Positions 19,511 to 29,439 of a stretch of DNA of 64,000 nucleotides are shown here, in pieces. The stretch spans positions 124,001 through 188,000 of the forward strand of contig NZ_JAMBOP010000002.1 in NCBI RefSeq assembly GCF_023715645.1. Reading direction: 5' to 3'. The notes beneath the pieces are model-generated. The model ran no database searches. It saw only the letters and a program-made list of their open reading frames with translations, and was not told where the DNA came from. The position numbers and the translations under genes were made by a program. Numbering within the stretch: position 1 is the stretch's first letter; every line of letters begins with the position of its first letter. Origin of the DNA: Bacillus cytotoxicus. Its GTDB lineage: Bacteria; Bacillota; Bacilli; Bacillales; Bacillaceae_G.

Positions 19511-19987
19511 TTGAATATGAGGAAGATTATGATTGCACTACTATTATTCTTTTCTTCTATGCTTCCTATCAAAGCAGTCAACGCAGAGACTAATCAGCCA
19601 GATCATTTGATAACTGTCAATGTCGCGACGAATAAGATGGCATGTTATGAAAAGGGTAAACTTATTAAAGAGTTTACAGTTGCTACTGGAAAAAGTAATA
19701 CAAAAACGCCTTTAGGAACATATAAAATTGTTAACAAAATTAAAAATCGCCCATACTATAAAAGACACATTCCTGGTGGTGATCCACGTAACCCACTAGG
19801 AGATCGCTGGCTCGGTCTAGATGTAAATGGAACAAAAGGAACAACATATGCCATTCATGGAACCAATAACACAAGTGCTATTGGAAAGCGGACAACACTT
19901 GGTTGTATTCGCATGTATAATGAAGATGTTCGCTGGTTGTTTGACCACGTCCCTGTCAATACAAGTGTAATTGTCACAGACAAATAA
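19511..19987 (+). CDS. Secreted L,D-transpeptidase (YkuD family)
   Basis: 158 residues with a signal peptide (residues 1-25, ending VNAE) and a single YkuD catalytic domain. Catalytic His is in YAIHGTNN (about residue 116) and catalytic Cys in TTLGCIRMYNEDV (about residue 133); the arginine after the Cys is kept. These enzymes make 3-3 peptidoglycan cross-links or anchor proteins, often in the spore cortex or coat. No LysM domain, unlike B. subtilis YkuD. A TTG start 5 nt after AAGGAG is preferred; an ATG two codons later is the alternative. Confidence 0.93.
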   Translation: MNMRKIMIALLLFFSSMLPIKAVNAETNQPDHLITVNVATNKMACYEKGKLIKEFTVATGKSNTKTPLGTYKIVNKIKNRPYYKRHIPGGDPRNPLGDRWLGLDVNGTKGTTYAIHGTNNTSAIGKRTTLGCIRMYNEDVRWLFDHVPVNTSVIVTDK

Positions 19988-20157
19988 AACACAACATACT
20001 TAAGCATTTACCGCTTCATATGATTGCAAAGTTACATAATGCTTTTTTTTTGAGGAAAAGGTTCTTTAAAAAGAACGCTTTTCTTTTTTTAGAAACTATA
20101 TTAAGAATCCATCATAATAGGATATTTGAATTTAATTTCCCTTCACCACAATCATTT

Positions 20158-20335
20158 GGATTTATATATAAATCCAAATTGACTTTCCAACGCACAAGTC
20201 GCCGCCATGCCAAGCACATAGTAACCTGCTACTTTCTTCCTCTATCGCATGTAGAAGGTTCTACGCATGGCCAGATGCTCTCATCCATCTAAAAAGAATA
20301 GATCTTTATGTCAGATTTATATTTTGATTTATATA
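20158..20335 (+). repeat. Family A repeat copy (central deletion)
   Basis: Has the head CCAACGCACAAGTCGCCGCC and the tail ACGCATGGCCAGATGCTCTC, but the middle between CTATCGCATG and TTCTACGCATG is shortened by about 20 bp. The rest of 19988-20421 is AT-rich with a weak hairpin near 20060. Confidence 0.8.
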
Positions 20336-20421
20336 TTACTCATTCAACGCTTACCATAACTAAGTGTATATTTCTTCCTTATACCGCGTAACCTATCCAT
20401 ACAGTGAAAGGAGTTGCAACA

Positions 20422-20598
20422 ATGGATAAAACTGAAGAACAACAATCTTATCAAGAAGAGGTTGCACCGGAAATTTCACCTAGTTATCGTCAAGATGTAC
20501 ATCCCCCCTCTCGTTTTTCGAATATGACGTTTTTAGTAGGAATTGTCGTGTTTGCAGCTGTATTACTATTACTTATTACCTTCGTATATTTTAAATAA
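20422..20598 (+). CDS. Small tail-anchored membrane protein (58 aa)
   Basis: Starts MDKTEEQQSYQEEVAPEISP after GAAAGGAG. An acidic, proline-containing 35-residue N-terminus is followed by one C-terminal hydrophobic helix (FLVGIVVFAAVLLLLITFVY), so it is probably anchored with its N-terminus in the cytoplasm. Function unknown. It lies 18 nt before the next small gene and is likely co-transcribed with it. Confidence 0.7.
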   Translation: MDKTEEQQSYQEEVAPEISPSYRQDVHPPSRFSNMTFLVGIVVFAAVLLLLITFVYFK

Positions 20599-20616
20599 AG
20601 GATAGGAGAAGTATAG

Positions 20617-20766
20617 ATGGATAATAACCGAACAAATGTAAGCAAAAAGGTTGTAAAAACTCAAAAGGGTTATGCTGGAGATTCTTTAAACGAGCATAGA
20701 GCGATTGAAAATGCAAATCTTGAGTTGAGTAAAAAGGAGATTGGGCAACAAAACGAGAACTTATAA
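20617..20766 (+). CDS. Small hydrophilic protein (49 aa)
   Basis: Reads MDNNRTNVSKKVVKTQKGYA followed by a charged helical half (LNEHRAIENANLELSKKE). AGGATAGGAG ribosome site 9 nt before ATG. No membrane segment. Composition resembles small spore proteins. The transcript probably ends at the hairpin near 21010. Confidence 0.6.
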   Translation: MDNNRTNVSKKVVKTQKGYAGDSLNEHRAIENANLELSKKEIGQQNENL

Positions 20767-20811
20767 AGCAAGGTTACTATAATAAAATGTGTGTAAGTGC
20801 TCGTTAAAAAA

Positions 20812-20985
20812 GCAAAAGACAAACCCCCTTTCTTTTTTTGGGGGACGAGAGCATCTGGCCGTGCATAGGAGCGGTCAGGGCCTTTTCCTGCCACGTGCCG
20901 CGTTTTAAACAAAGGGAGCAAGTGAGTAGGAGGGCATGTTGTATTCTACATAGCAGAGACTTGTATGTTGAAAAAACAAAATGAA
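20812..20985 (-). repeat. Family A repeat, reverse copy
   Basis: Reverse complement of the family: GGGGGACGAGAGCATCTGGCC, GCATAGGAGCGGTCAGGGCC, TTTTAAACAAAGGGAGCAAG and CTACATAGCAGAGACTTG. Nearly full length. Confidence 0.85.
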
Positions 20986-21004
20986 TTTATATAGAAAAGC
21001 ACAA

Positions 21005-21033
21005 GAAGTCCCTAATTCAGGGATTTTCTTTTG
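21005..21033 (+). terminator. Terminator before the APH-type gene
   Basis: AGTCCCT/AGGGATT hairpin followed by TTCTTTTG, ending the small-gene transcript. Confidence 0.6.
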
Positions 21034-21063
21034 TATGATCAATAGACGAAAGAGGCGAAACTA

Positions 21064-22026
21064 ATGATAGACTATACATACTACATTCAAAAAACGCTCC
21101 CGTACTTACCTATTCATTCCTTTCATCAAGATGAAAGTGGCTGGGATAATGTTGCTATTATCGTAAACGATGAATGGTTATTTCGATTTCCTAGAAAAAT
21201 TGAATATGCAAAAAAAGTCCCTCGTGAAAAGCAATTATACGAAGCACTATTTCCTATACTGCAAGCTAGGCAGATAGAAGTACCAAACTATCATATTCTA
21301 TATGAAAACGAGGGAGATTCTATTCCTATTTGCAGTTACTATAAAATGATTCACGGCAAACCATTCAAATCATCTTGCTTACATAATCTCTCAATCAGTC
21401 AAAAAACGCACATCGCCGCGCAACTAGCGTCATTTCTTGCTGCTTTACATACTGTTCCTCTTACACTTGCAAAAGAATGGGGCTTTCAAGCCGAGCAAAC
21501 TGTTGAATATTGGAAAGATTTATATATACAACTAAAAGATTACCTATTTAACACATTTTCAATAGAAGAAACTAATCATTTGAAAACACTATTTCAAACA
21601 TTTTTAGAACAACTCTATACAAGCACTTCCTTACAAACCGTTATTCATGCCGACTTAACACATCATCATATTCTATTTCACCCTCAGACAAAGAAAATTG
21701 CTGGCATCATTGATATTGGAGACGCACAAATTGGTGATCCTGCATTTGATTTTGCTGGATTATACGCTGATTATGGGCATGACTTTACATTAGAAGTGTA
21801 CAACACATATACTGCTTTAACGAACAACAAGGATACAACGTTTTTCGAGCGAATTATCTCTTTTTATCAATATAGTCCTATACTCCATAATCTCCTATAT
21901 GGTTTCGAAACAAACAATGAACAAATAATAGAAACAAACAAACGAGAACTATTACGGATGCTAGAGGGAATACGGTCACCCCCCCACCACTTAAACGCTA
22001 ACACGTTTTTTGAAGTGAGAGCTTGA
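21064..22026 (+). CDS. APH(2'')/Mph-type small-molecule kinase
   Basis: 320-residue protein-kinase-like phosphotransferase. The N-lobe has a nucleotide-binding region (WLFRFPRK, residues 40-47). The catalytic loop is HADLTHHHILF (about residue 195), with the His-x-Asp base and a His in the place of the usual Asn, as in APH(2'') and macrolide kinases. The metal-binding motif is GIIDIGDAQIGDPAFDFA (about residue 218). The family phosphorylates aminoglycosides, macrolides or cell metabolites; no resistance phenotype can be inferred. Monocistronic. Confidence 0.85.
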   Translation: MIDYTYYIQKTLPYLPIHSFHQDESGWDNVAIIVNDEWLFRFPRKIEYAKKVPREKQLYEALFPILQARQIEVPNYHILYENEGDSIPICSYYKMIHGKPFKSSCLHNLSISQKTHIAAQLASFLAALHTVPLTLAKEWGFQAEQTVEYWKDLYIQLKDYLFNTFSIEETNHLKTLFQTFLEQLYTSTSLQTVIHADLTHHHILFHPQTKKIAGIIDIGDAQIGDPAFDFAGLYADYGHDFTLEVYNTYTALTNNKDTTFFERIISFYQYSPILHNLLYGFETNNEQIIETNKRELLRMLEGIRSPPHHLNANTFFEVRA

Positions 22027-22199
22027 AGATGGGGACTTCTTTCGGAAATACATTACATGCCATTATTTTTTTCCCTTTTATCACCAATAAATAACTATTT
22101 TCGAAAAATTGATGAAAAGGTACAAGCTTGTCCGTGAGCCATACATATACTACAAATGAGCATAGTTCTTTCTTAACCCTCTCTAACGGAAAGAATTTG

Positions 22200-22232
22200 A
22201 AGCAACTGCGATATTCGCAGTTGCTTTTTTTC
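22200..22232 (+). terminator. Terminator
   Basis: GCAACTGCGA/TCGCAGTTGC stem and a seven-T run, about 175 nt after the APH-type gene. Confidence 0.85.
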
Positions 22233-22254
22233 ATTTCTTACTATTTGTTCATTT

Positions 22255-22376
22255 TCCCCCGCTATTCGTGGGCAGTAAAAGCAGGGGAATTTCAGGGGGG
22301 AAACTGCCCATAAAAGCCCGATTGGTGAGAGCTTTCCATCAGTGAGAAAAGCGTCACTGATGGAAGTTTCACTTTA
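22255..22376 (+). repeat. Family B repeat at the 3' end of the M20 gene
   Basis: Runs from CCCCCGCTATTCGTGGGCAGT to CCATCAGTGAG...TCACTGATGG and GAAGTTTCACTTTA. Its last bases contain the TAA of the M20 gene, read on the minus strand, and the 8-10 bp hairpin lies directly downstream of it, as a terminator would. Confidence 0.8.
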
Positions 22377-23552
22377 TTCTTTCAATAGTTCCATTGCAGT
22401 TTGCAAAAATAACTGTGCCCCGCGAATTAATGCTGTTTCGTCTACATCAAACTTAGAATGATGATGCGGATAACATGTTTCTTTATTTTTATTCCCTGTT
22501 CCTAGTTTTATAAAACAACCTGGGGCCTTTTGTAAATACGCCGAAAAGTCCTCTCCCCCCATAGAAGGGGAAAGCGAGATAACACTATCTTTTCCAAACA
22601 ATGTAATCGCACTATCTTCTACTATTTTTGTTACATACAAATCATTTATGACTGGGTTATATCCATACCGATACGTATATGTGTACGTTGCATCATGTGC
22701 TGTTGTAATTCCTTTTACAATTTGTTCAATAACCCCTTCAGATTCTTGTCTTAATCTATTCTCAAAGCAACGCACCGTTCCTATAATCGTCGCTGTCTCA
22801 GGAATAATATTATCGGTCGTTCCACCATGAAATTGCGTAACCGAGACCACGCGTTGTTCAAATGCATCAGTCCGTCTTGAAACAAGATGCTGTAAATTTG
22901 TAATAATTTGTGCACCAATTACAATTGGATCCACTGTTTGCTTCGGATGAGCAGCATGTCCTCCTCTTCCTTTAATTTCAATTGTAAATACATCAGGTGC
23001 TGCCATCATTGGCCCGTAGGCAATTCCGATTTGCCCACTATCTAGTCCTGACATGACATGCAAACCGATCACATAATCTACACCATCCATAACGCCTGCC
23101 CTGACCATCTCTTGTCCCCCGCCAGGGTATTGTTCTTCAGCATGTTGAAACAAAAGGCGAATTTCTCCTCCCCATTCATCATCATATTTTGCTAATGCTT
23201 CTGCTACACCAAGTAGAATTGCGGTATGGGCATCATGACCACAAGCATGCATAACTCCCGGTACAATTGATGAATACGGCTTCATTGTCTGCTCTTGTAT
23301 GGGAAGTGCATCGATATCTGCACGAATTGCAATCGTCTTACCCGCACCTTTTCCTTTCCGCGTTGCCATTACACTACATTCCGTTGGTCTCGTTAGGTCA
23401 AAATAAGAAAATGAATGCAATGTGTCATATACAAACTGCGCTGTGTGCTTTTCCTGAAATGACAACTCAGGGTGCTGATGCAAATAGCGCCGCCAATTTC
23501 GAATATTTTCTTCAGACAGGTAACATAACCAATTTACTTGAGATGTTTTCAT
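22374..23552 (-). CDS. M20-family amidohydrolase (N-acyl-amino-acid type)
   Basis: 392-residue zinc peptidase-family hydrolase. Metal-site motifs: MHACGHDAHT (about residue 105), the catalytic HAEEQYPGG (about residue 140), GLHVM (about residue 167) and the C-terminal PSMGGEDFS (about residue 335) and HHHSKFDVDE. These match the IAA-amino acid hydrolase / N-acyl-amino-acid amidohydrolase group of B. cereus; the true substrate is not known. The ATG is preferred over a TTG 9 nt upstream because of spacing to GGGAG. The stop lies within a family B repeat. Confidence 0.92.
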   Translation of the reverse strand: MKTSQVNWLCYLSEENIRNWRRYLHQHPELSFQEKHTAQFVYDTLHSFSYFDLTRPTECSVMATRKGKGAGKTIAIRADIDALPIQEQTMKPYSSIVPGVMHACGHDAHTAILLGVAEALAKYDDEWGGEIRLLFQHAEEQYPGGGQEMVRAGVMDGVDYVIGLHVMSGLDSGQIGIAYGPMMAAPDVFTIEIKGRGGHAAHPKQTVDPIVIGAQIITNLQHLVSRRTDAFEQRVVSVTQFHGGTTDNIIPETATIIGTVRCFENRLRQESEGVIEQIVKGITTAHDATYTYTYRYGYNPVINDLYVTKIVEDSAITLFGKDSVISLSPSMGGEDFSAYLQKAPGCFIKLGTGNKNKETCYPHHHSKFDVDETALIRGAQLFLQTAMELLKE

Positions 23553-23872
23553 CCTCTTCAACTCCCTATTCTATTTTTACCAATCTTATTCCATCATGAA
23601 TGACCGTATTCTCTTGTTTAATAAGAGTTTATGTACTATCTTAGTTAGAAGTAACATATTCTTGTCTCTTTCCGTCGCAAAGGAATTACAATTCGATCTG
23701 GAATGTAATATAATTGTTAAGTTAGGGATTTTCTTTTTTAACATTTAGTGCTACTATCAGAAAAGAGCCTTTCTGTCTTAGATTCACCTAAAATGTGGAA
23801 TTTTTGTGTTTTTCAAAGTGATGTAGGATATGATACTTACATACGGATACTATTTTATAGAGAGGGACAGAC
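23553..23872. other. Divergent promoter region upstream of dltX
   Basis: AT-rich spacer with no hairpin or repeat that I recognise. A TATGAT at about 23829 with TTGTGT 19 bp upstream is the best dlt promoter guess, with poor spacing. Confidence 0.35.
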
Positions 23873-24019
23873 ATGAAAACATTAAAAGAAATATGGTCTC
23901 AACCACTCACGCAATGGATTGCAAAAACTTGTTACTACCTTGCAATTTTATTTGCTTTACTATGGTTGTATGGATTCCAAGATACAAATACAAGTACATT
24001 TATTTACAATGAATTTTAG
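23873..24019 (+). CDS. dltX: DltX, small D-alanylation protein
   Basis: 48-residue single-pass membrane protein starting MKTLKEIWSQPLTQWIAKTC, with one helix (CYYLAILFALLWLYGF) and the C-terminal TFIYNEF motif typical of DltX. It works with DltB/C/D in moving D-alanine across the membrane onto teichoic acids. Directly upstream of dltA (12 nt), at the start of the operon. Confidence 0.93.
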   Translation: MKTLKEIWSQPLTQWIAKTCYYLAILFALLWLYGFQDTNTSTFIYNEF

Positions 24020-24031
24020 GGTGGGAGCGTT

Positions 24032-25546
24032 ATGAAGTTATTAGAACAGATTGAAAAGTGGGCGCTTGAAACGCCTGACCAAACCGCTTACGTTTGGCGA
24101 GATGCGAAGATTACGTACAAGCAATTGAAAGAAGACTCTGATGCATTAGCACATTGGATTTCTTCTCAATATGGAGATGACCGTTCACCAATTATGGTTT
24201 ATGGGCATATGCAACCAGAAATGATTATCAGTTTCCTAGGGTGTGTAAAAGCTGGTCATGCGTATATTCCGGTAGACCTTTCCATTCCAGCTGATCGTGT
24301 GCTGCGCATTGCAGAAAGTTCTGGCGCAAAGCTACTTTTATCTCCAACTGATGTTACAGTTGCTGATTTACCAGTTCATATTATTGATGGAAACAAATTA
24401 GAAGATATTCTTCATACTCATAAAGGAAATATCCCAAATCCTGAACATGCAGTAAATGGCGAAGACAACTTCTACATCATTTACACATCAGGCAGTACGG
24501 GAAATCCAAAAGGTGTACAAATTACGTATAACTGCCTTGTAAGCTTTACAAAATGGACGGTTGAAGACTTCAACTTACAAACAGGACAAGTCTTCTTGAA
24601 TCAGGCGCCTTTCTCATTTGATTTATCTGTTATGGACATTTATCCATCATTAGTAACCGGCGGTACACTATGGGCAATTGATAAAGATATGATTGCACGT
24701 CCAAAAGATCTATTTGCTTCTTTAGAACAATCAGATATACAAGTTTGGACATCTACACCGTCCTTTGCAGAAATGTGTTTAATGGAACCATCTTTCTCAG
24801 AAAGTATGCTTCCAAATATGAAAACATTCTTATTCTGCGGTGAAGTATTATCTAATGATGTTGCAAAAAAATTGTTAGAGCGTTTCCCAAAAGCTACGAT
24901 TATGAATACATATGGTCCAACAGAAGCTACTGTTGCAGTAACTGGTATTCATGTAACAAATGAAGTAGTGGAGAAATATAAATCTCTTCCAGTCGGTTAC
25001 TGTAAATCAGATTGCCGCATCATCATTATGAAAGAAGATGGTACAATTGCGGCTGATGGTGAGAAAGGTGAAATCATCATCGTTGGTCCAAGTGTAAGTG
25101 TTGGATACTTAGGAAGTCCTGAGTTAACAGAAAAAGCATTCACTGTTATTGACGGCGAACGCGCTTATAAAACAGGTGACGCTGGCTATTTAGAAAATGG
25201 ACTTCTTTTCTATAACGGTCGTCTTGATTTCCAAATTAAGCTACACGGTTATCGTATGGAATTAGAAGAAATTGAACATCACCTTCGTTCTTGTTCATAT
25301 GTGGAATCGGCTGTTGTACTTCCAATTAAAAAAGGTGAAAAGTATGACCACTTATTAGCAGTTGTTGTTCCAGGTGAACATTCTTTTGAAAAAGAATTCA
25401 AATTAACATCTGCGATTAAAAAAGAACTCAATGAACGATTACCGAATTACATGATTCCACGAAAATTCATGTATCAATCTTCAATTCCAATGACACCAAA
25501 TGGAAAAGTAGATCGTAAAAAATTATTGAGTGAGGTTACAGCATGA
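24032..25546 (+). CDS. dltA: D-alanine--D-alanyl carrier protein ligase
   Basis: Adenylates D-alanine and loads it on the DltC phosphopantetheine arm. 504 residues of the acyl-adenylate family: core motif [11 protein letters not shown] (about residue 152), [11 protein letters not shown] (about residue 293), [11 protein letters not shown] (about residue 380) and the C-terminal catalytic lysine in NGKVDRKKL (about residue 492). ATGA overlap with dltB. The operon makes the wall less negative and lowers sensitivity to cationic peptides. Confidence 0.97.
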   Translation: MKLLEQIEKWALETPDQTAYVWRDAKITYKQLKEDSDALAHWISSQYGDDRSPIMVYGHMQPEMIISFLGCVKAGHAYIPVDLSIPADRVLRIAESSGAKLLLSPTDVTVADLPVHIIDGNKLEDILHTHKGNIPNPEHAVNGEDNFYIIYTSGSTGNPKGVQITYNCLVSFTKWTVEDFNLQTGQVFLNQAPFSFDLSVMDIYPSLVTGGTLWAIDKDMIARPKDLFASLEQSDIQVWTSTPSFAEMCLMEPSFSESMLPNMKTFLFCGEVLSNDVAKKLLERFPKATIMNTYGPTEATVAVTGIHVTNEVVEKYKSLPVGYCKSDCRIIIMKEDGTIAADGEKGEIIIVGPSVSVGYLGSPELTEKAFTVIDGERAYKTGDAGYLENGLLFYNGRLDFQIKLHGYRMELEEIEHHLRSCSYVESAVVLPIKKGEKYDHLLAVVVPGEHSFEKEFKLTSAIKKELNERLPNYMIPRKFMYQSSIPMTPNGKVDRKKLLSEVTA

Positions 25547-26739
25547 CCCCATATGCATCATTTTATTTTTTCGCTATTGTAGGCATTTTGCTTATCCCTA
25601 CCATTATTGCTGGGTTAAGAGGGAAAATGCTACGCAAATACAATGCGGTCGTAACACTTATTATGCTGGCTGTTATCTTTTCAGATAAACCAATACAAGC
25701 TGTTGCACTAGCAATATTTGCAATTTGGCAATTTATTTTGATTAAAGGTTATTTAGCGTTAAGGCAGCGTGAAAACAAAACGAGTACTTTTTGCATCGCT
25801 GTTATTTTATCGATTTTGCCACTTATTTTGGTCAAAATCGTACCTGTTATTCCAGCTTTAAAATCAATCGTATTATTTAATGATATACCAGCTATCAAAT
25901 TAATTGTGTTTCTTGGTATATCCTACGTAACATTTAGAGCTGTACAAATGATATTTGAAATTCGTGATGGTCTGATTAAAGAAATATCGCTATTTAAGTT
26001 TTGGGAGTTCCTTTTATTCTTCCCAGCAATTTCAACTGGTCCGATTGATCGTTATCGTCGATTCCAAAAAGATGTAGAGAAAACACCATCAGCAGATGAG
26101 TATAAAGCAATGCTTTATACAGGAATCAATCGTATTTTCCAGGGCTTTCTTTACAAATTTATTATCGCATATTTAATAAACAAACACCTTTTAGATACAC
26201 CACTAACGAAACAACTTACATTTTCATCAGTTATGACTGATATGTATGCATATAGTTTCTACTTATTCTTCGACTTCGCTGGATATAGTGCTTTTGTAAT
26301 TGGTGTGAGCTACTTAATGGGAATTAAAACACCTGAAAACTTTAATAAACCGTTTATAAGTCGTAATATTAAAGACTTTTGGAACCGTTGGCACATGAGT
26401 TTATCATTCTGGTTCCGCGACTTTATTTATATGCGCTTTGTCTTTTTTGCGACAAAGAAAAAACTAATTAAAAACCGTTATACAATTTCTTATATCGGTG
26501 CTTTTTTAAACTTTTTCATTATGGGAATTTGGCACGGACTAACGTGGTATTATATTGTTTATGGCTTATATCATGCCATTTTGTTTATTTCATTTGATAT
26601 TTTTGAACGAAAAAACAAAAAACATAAGTTTTGGCCTAACAATAAGTTCACACACGTCCTGGCTATTATTATTACATTCCATTTTGTTTGTTTCGGTCTT
26701 CTGATCTTCTCAGGTGATCTAAACAGATTCTTTAGTTAA
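25543..26739 (+). CDS. dltB: D-alanyl transfer membrane protein DltB
   Basis: MBOAT-family membrane acyltransferase that takes D-alanine from DltC-thioester and passes it outward for teichoic-acid modification. 398 residues, about 11 membrane helices, with the conserved [18 protein letters not shown] motif (about residue 278) and the catalytic histidine in [11 protein letters not shown] (about residue 328). Starts inside the dltA stop. Confidence 0.97.
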   Translation: MTPYASFYFFAIVGILLIPTIIAGLRGKMLRKYNAVVTLIMLAVIFSDKPIQAVALAIFAIWQFILIKGYLALRQRENKTSTFCIAVILSILPLILVKIVPVIPALKSIVLFNDIPAIKLIVFLGISYVTFRAVQMIFEIRDGLIKEISLFKFWEFLLFFPAISTGPIDRYRRFQKDVEKTPSADEYKAMLYTGINRIFQGFLYKFIIAYLINKHLLDTPLTKQLTFSSVMTDMYAYSFYLFFDFAGYSAFVIGVSYLMGIKTPENFNKPFISRNIKDFWNRWHMSLSFWFRDFIYMRFVFFATKKKLIKNRYTISYIGAFLNFFIMGIWHGLTWYYIVYGLYHAILFISFDIFERKNKKHKFWPNNKFTHVLAIIITFHFVCFGLLIFSGDLNRFFS

Positions 26740-26798
26740 ACACTTCTTAGTATAAAGACTAAGAAAACACAAATTATGGTTATAAAGGAGAATAAACA

Positions 26799-27038
26799 AT
26801 GGCTGAATTTAAAGATCAAGTATTAGATATTTTAGAGGAAGTATGTGAAAATGACATCGTAAAAGAAAATACAGATGTACAATTATTTGAAGAAGGAATT
26901 CTTGATTCTTTCGGTACGGTATCATTATTAGTAGAATTCCAAGAACGTTTAGGTATTGAAGTGCCTATTTCTGACTTTGATCGCGACGAGTGGGCAACAC
27001 CAAATATGATTATTAAGAAACTGGAAGATATGCGATGA
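26799..27038 (+). CDS. dltC: D-alanyl carrier protein
   Basis: 79-residue acyl-carrier protein; the phosphopantetheine serine is in the [12 protein letters not shown] motif (Ser about residue 36). Carries activated D-alanine between DltA and DltB. AAAGGAG site; its stop overlaps the dltD start (ATGA). Confidence 0.97.
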   Translation: MAEFKDQVLDILEEVCENDIVKENTDVQLFEEGILDSFGTVSLLVEFQERLGIEVPISDFDRDEWATPNMIIKKLEDMR

Positions 27039-28210
27039 AAAAACCAACGTTTGGCCCGATGCTTCTAGCATTTGCTCTTTTTTGCGTGGTGTTATTTATT
27101 CCACCACGCTTCCTTTTACCACTTATCGGGGAGCAAAAGGTCGACGATGCCGCAACATCTTTAAAGAAAGAAATGTTTCAAGGCATTGCAATGCAACAAA
27201 AGATGCTAGAAGATCCAAAATTCCTTCCGATGTATGGCTCATCGGAATTTTCTCGCTTGGATGTATACCATCCATCGAACTACTTTAAAGTAAAAGATCA
27301 AGAATTTACACCGTTTCTTATCGGTCGCGGTGGAACACAAAGTCTTACTCACGTATTAAGTCTAGCCTCCTCTATGGATCAGTTAGAAAATCGCAAAATT
27401 GTCTTTGTCCTTTCACCACAATGGTTTGTAAAAGAAGGTTTAGATGAAGTCCATTTTGCGCCAAACTTTTCGTCTCAACAAGCGTACCATCTTATCTTTA
27501 ACAATGACTTAAAGCCTGAGATGAAAAAGCAAATTGCTAAGCGCTTATTAAAATATGAAATTGTTCAAAAAGACACACTCCTAAAAACTTCTTTAGAAGG
27601 AATTGTGTATGATGATACAAAACATAATGTGAAAGCAGCGGCGGCAAAACCATTTGCATACGTATATCGTAATATTTTAGACCGCAAAGATTTAGTTGCA
27701 TCAATATTCGATATTAAACCGCGAAAAACACATATAGATCCTGAATTAAAATCGCTTGCTTGGGAAGAAATTCGTAACCGAGCAGAAAAAACTGGTGAAT
27801 TGGAATCTAAAACGAATCCATTCGGCATTGAAGATCCGTACTATAACAAGGGAATTAAGAAGAAATTAGAACGTCTAAAAGGTTACCGCTCAAATGAATC
27901 ATTTAATGAATCACCAGAGTATGACGATTTCCAATTAGCCTTAGACATTTTAAAACAATCGCATGCAAAACCATTATTTATTTCTGTTCCTGTTAATGGT
28001 CCGTGGTACGATTATGCTGGATTCCCGAAAGAACGCCGAGATGTATACTATAAGAAAATTAATGAGCAAATTGCCAAAGCTGGATTCCCAGTTGCAGACT
28101 TTTCAAGCCACGAATATGATAAGTATTTCTTAAAAGATACGATGCATTTAGGCTGGAAAGGCTGGGTATATGTCGACGAGGCACTTCAACAGTTTTATAA
28201 AAGTAACTAA
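27035..28210 (+). CDS. dltD: D-alanyl transfer protein DltD
   Basis: 391-residue membrane-anchored extracellular protein with an N-terminal helix (residues 8-28) and an SGNH-hydrolase-like domain. The catalytic serine is in [11 protein letters not shown] (about residue 68), and the Asp-x-x-His pair in [11 protein letters not shown] (about residue 368). It completes D-alanyl transfer to lipoteichoic acid outside the membrane. Last gene of the operon, followed by a strong terminator. Confidence 0.96.
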   Translation: MKKPTFGPMLLAFALFCVVLFIPPRFLLPLIGEQKVDDAATSLKKEMFQGIAMQQKMLEDPKFLPMYGSSEFSRLDVYHPSNYFKVKDQEFTPFLIGRGGTQSLTHVLSLASSMDQLENRKIVFVLSPQWFVKEGLDEVHFAPNFSSQQAYHLIFNNDLKPEMKKQIAKRLLKYEIVQKDTLLKTSLEGIVYDDTKHNVKAAAAKPFAYVYRNILDRKDLVASIFDIKPRKTHIDPELKSLAWEEIRNRAEKTGELESKTNPFGIEDPYYNKGIKKKLERLKGYRSNESFNESPEYDDFQLALDILKQSHAKPLFISVPVNGPWYDYAGFPKERRDVYYKKINEQIAKAGFPVADFSSHEYDKYFLKDTMHLGWKGWVYVDEALQQFYKSN

Positions 28211-28213
28211 AGC

Positions 28214-28245
28214 GAACGCTTGAATTTTTCAAGCGTTCTTTTTTT
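28214..28245 (+). terminator. dlt operon terminator
   Basis: GAACGCTTGAA/TTCAAGCGTTC stem and a seven-T run. Shared with the convergent gene on the other strand. Confidence 0.9.
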
Positions 28246-29329
28246 ACTTACAAATCGTGCTTTGTAATCTAGTTAATGTCTCCTTCGTCTCTTTCACCAC
28301 TCGCATAATAATGTGCTCTGCCTCTTCTACTTGTGCTAAGGACGAAGCTTGCCCTGCCCAAAGTGACATATACTCATGATTATTTTGATTAACTGCTGCT
28401 TGACGAATTTCTGTTGTTAATGCGTTTTGAATTGGATACGCAGGAAATTTCTCTTCTTTATTTTTTAATTGTTCGATAAAACTATTTTGAATTCCTCTTG
28501 CATATTTACCTGAAAATGCACGTGTCATTGTCGTACTTTGGTCTGTACTCTTAATAATTGCTTCTTTGTGTGCCTTATGAGCTGCACTTTCATAACAAGT
28601 TAAAAAAGCTGTGCCCATTTGTACTCCTTCGGCACCGAGTGCATAAGCTGCCACTACACCCCGGCCATCCATAATTCCACCTGCCGCAACAATAGGAATG
28701 TGAGGAATAGCATCAACAAGCTGTGGAATCAATGCAGTTGTTCCAATCATAGAATCTTGTTCTTTCCCTAGAAATGTCCCGCGATGCCCTCCTGCCTCAC
28801 TTCCTTGTCCTACAATAATATCTACACCTAAACCTTCCAATACCTTTCCTTCTGCCACATTTGTTGCCGTACCAATAATTTTTATCCCATGTCTTTTTAA
28901 CAAATCTATTTCTTCTCGCGCTGGTGTATCAAAAGTAAAACTAAAAACAGGTACATTCTCTTCGATAAGAATTTTCAGCTGTTCTTTATAGCTCTCCGGT
29001 AACTGTACCGTTTGCTTTACTATTTCCAATTGCAATTGTTCCCGAATAGGTTGTAATAAATGCTGTGCTTCTTCTACTTCTTGTTCATTCATTTGTATAT
29101 CATTTATAATAAACAAGTTCACTGCAAACGGTTTATCCGTTAACTGCCGAATAGCACGTACTGCATGACGAATTTGTTCAGAACTCATATATCCTGCACC
29201 TAGTGTTCCTAATCCTCCGCTATTAGACACAGCTGCTACTAACTCTGGTGTTACAACTGTCCCGGCCATCCCCGCTTGAATAATTGGATATGTAATTTGC
29301 AACTTCTCACATACTCGGCTATAAAACAT
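28244..29329 (-). CDS. Nitronate monooxygenase (FabK-like TIM barrel)
   Basis: 361-residue FMN enzyme of the 2-nitropropane dioxygenase / FabK group. Visible: N-terminal YPIIQAGMAGTVVTPELVAAV, GQGSEAGGHRG (about residue 175), the phosphate-binding IPIVAAGGIMDGRGV (about residue 213) and GAEGVQMGTAFL. Most genomic relatives are annotated as nitronate monooxygenase, which detoxifies propionate-3-nitronate. An enoyl-ACP reductase role (FabK) is less likely because there is no fatty-acid gene nearby. Confidence 0.87.
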   Translation of the reverse strand: MFYSRVCEKLQITYPIIQAGMAGTVVTPELVAAVSNSGGLGTLGAGYMSSEQIRHAVRAIRQLTDKPFAVNLFIINDIQMNEQEVEEAQHLLQPIREQLQLEIVKQTVQLPESYKEQLKILIEENVPVFSFTFDTPAREEIDLLKRHGIKIIGTATNVAEGKVLEGLGVDIIVGQGSEAGGHRGTFLGKEQDSMIGTTALIPQLVDAIPHIPIVAAGGIMDGRGVVAAYALGAEGVQMGTAFLTCYESAAHKAHKEAIIKSTDQSTTMTRAFSGKYARGIQNSFIEQLKNKEEKFPAYPIQNALTTEIRQAAVNQNNHEYMSLWAGQASSLAQVEEAEHIIMRVVKETKETLTRLQSTICK

Positions 29330-29439
29330 TTCTTTCTCCCCTTTCTCTTATACTTTCTTGGCCATCAAAACCATTTCCTTCTTTCTGCAATTATTGAATA
29401 CCCATTACATAAATATAGTGTAAGAAAGGAGGGAATTTG

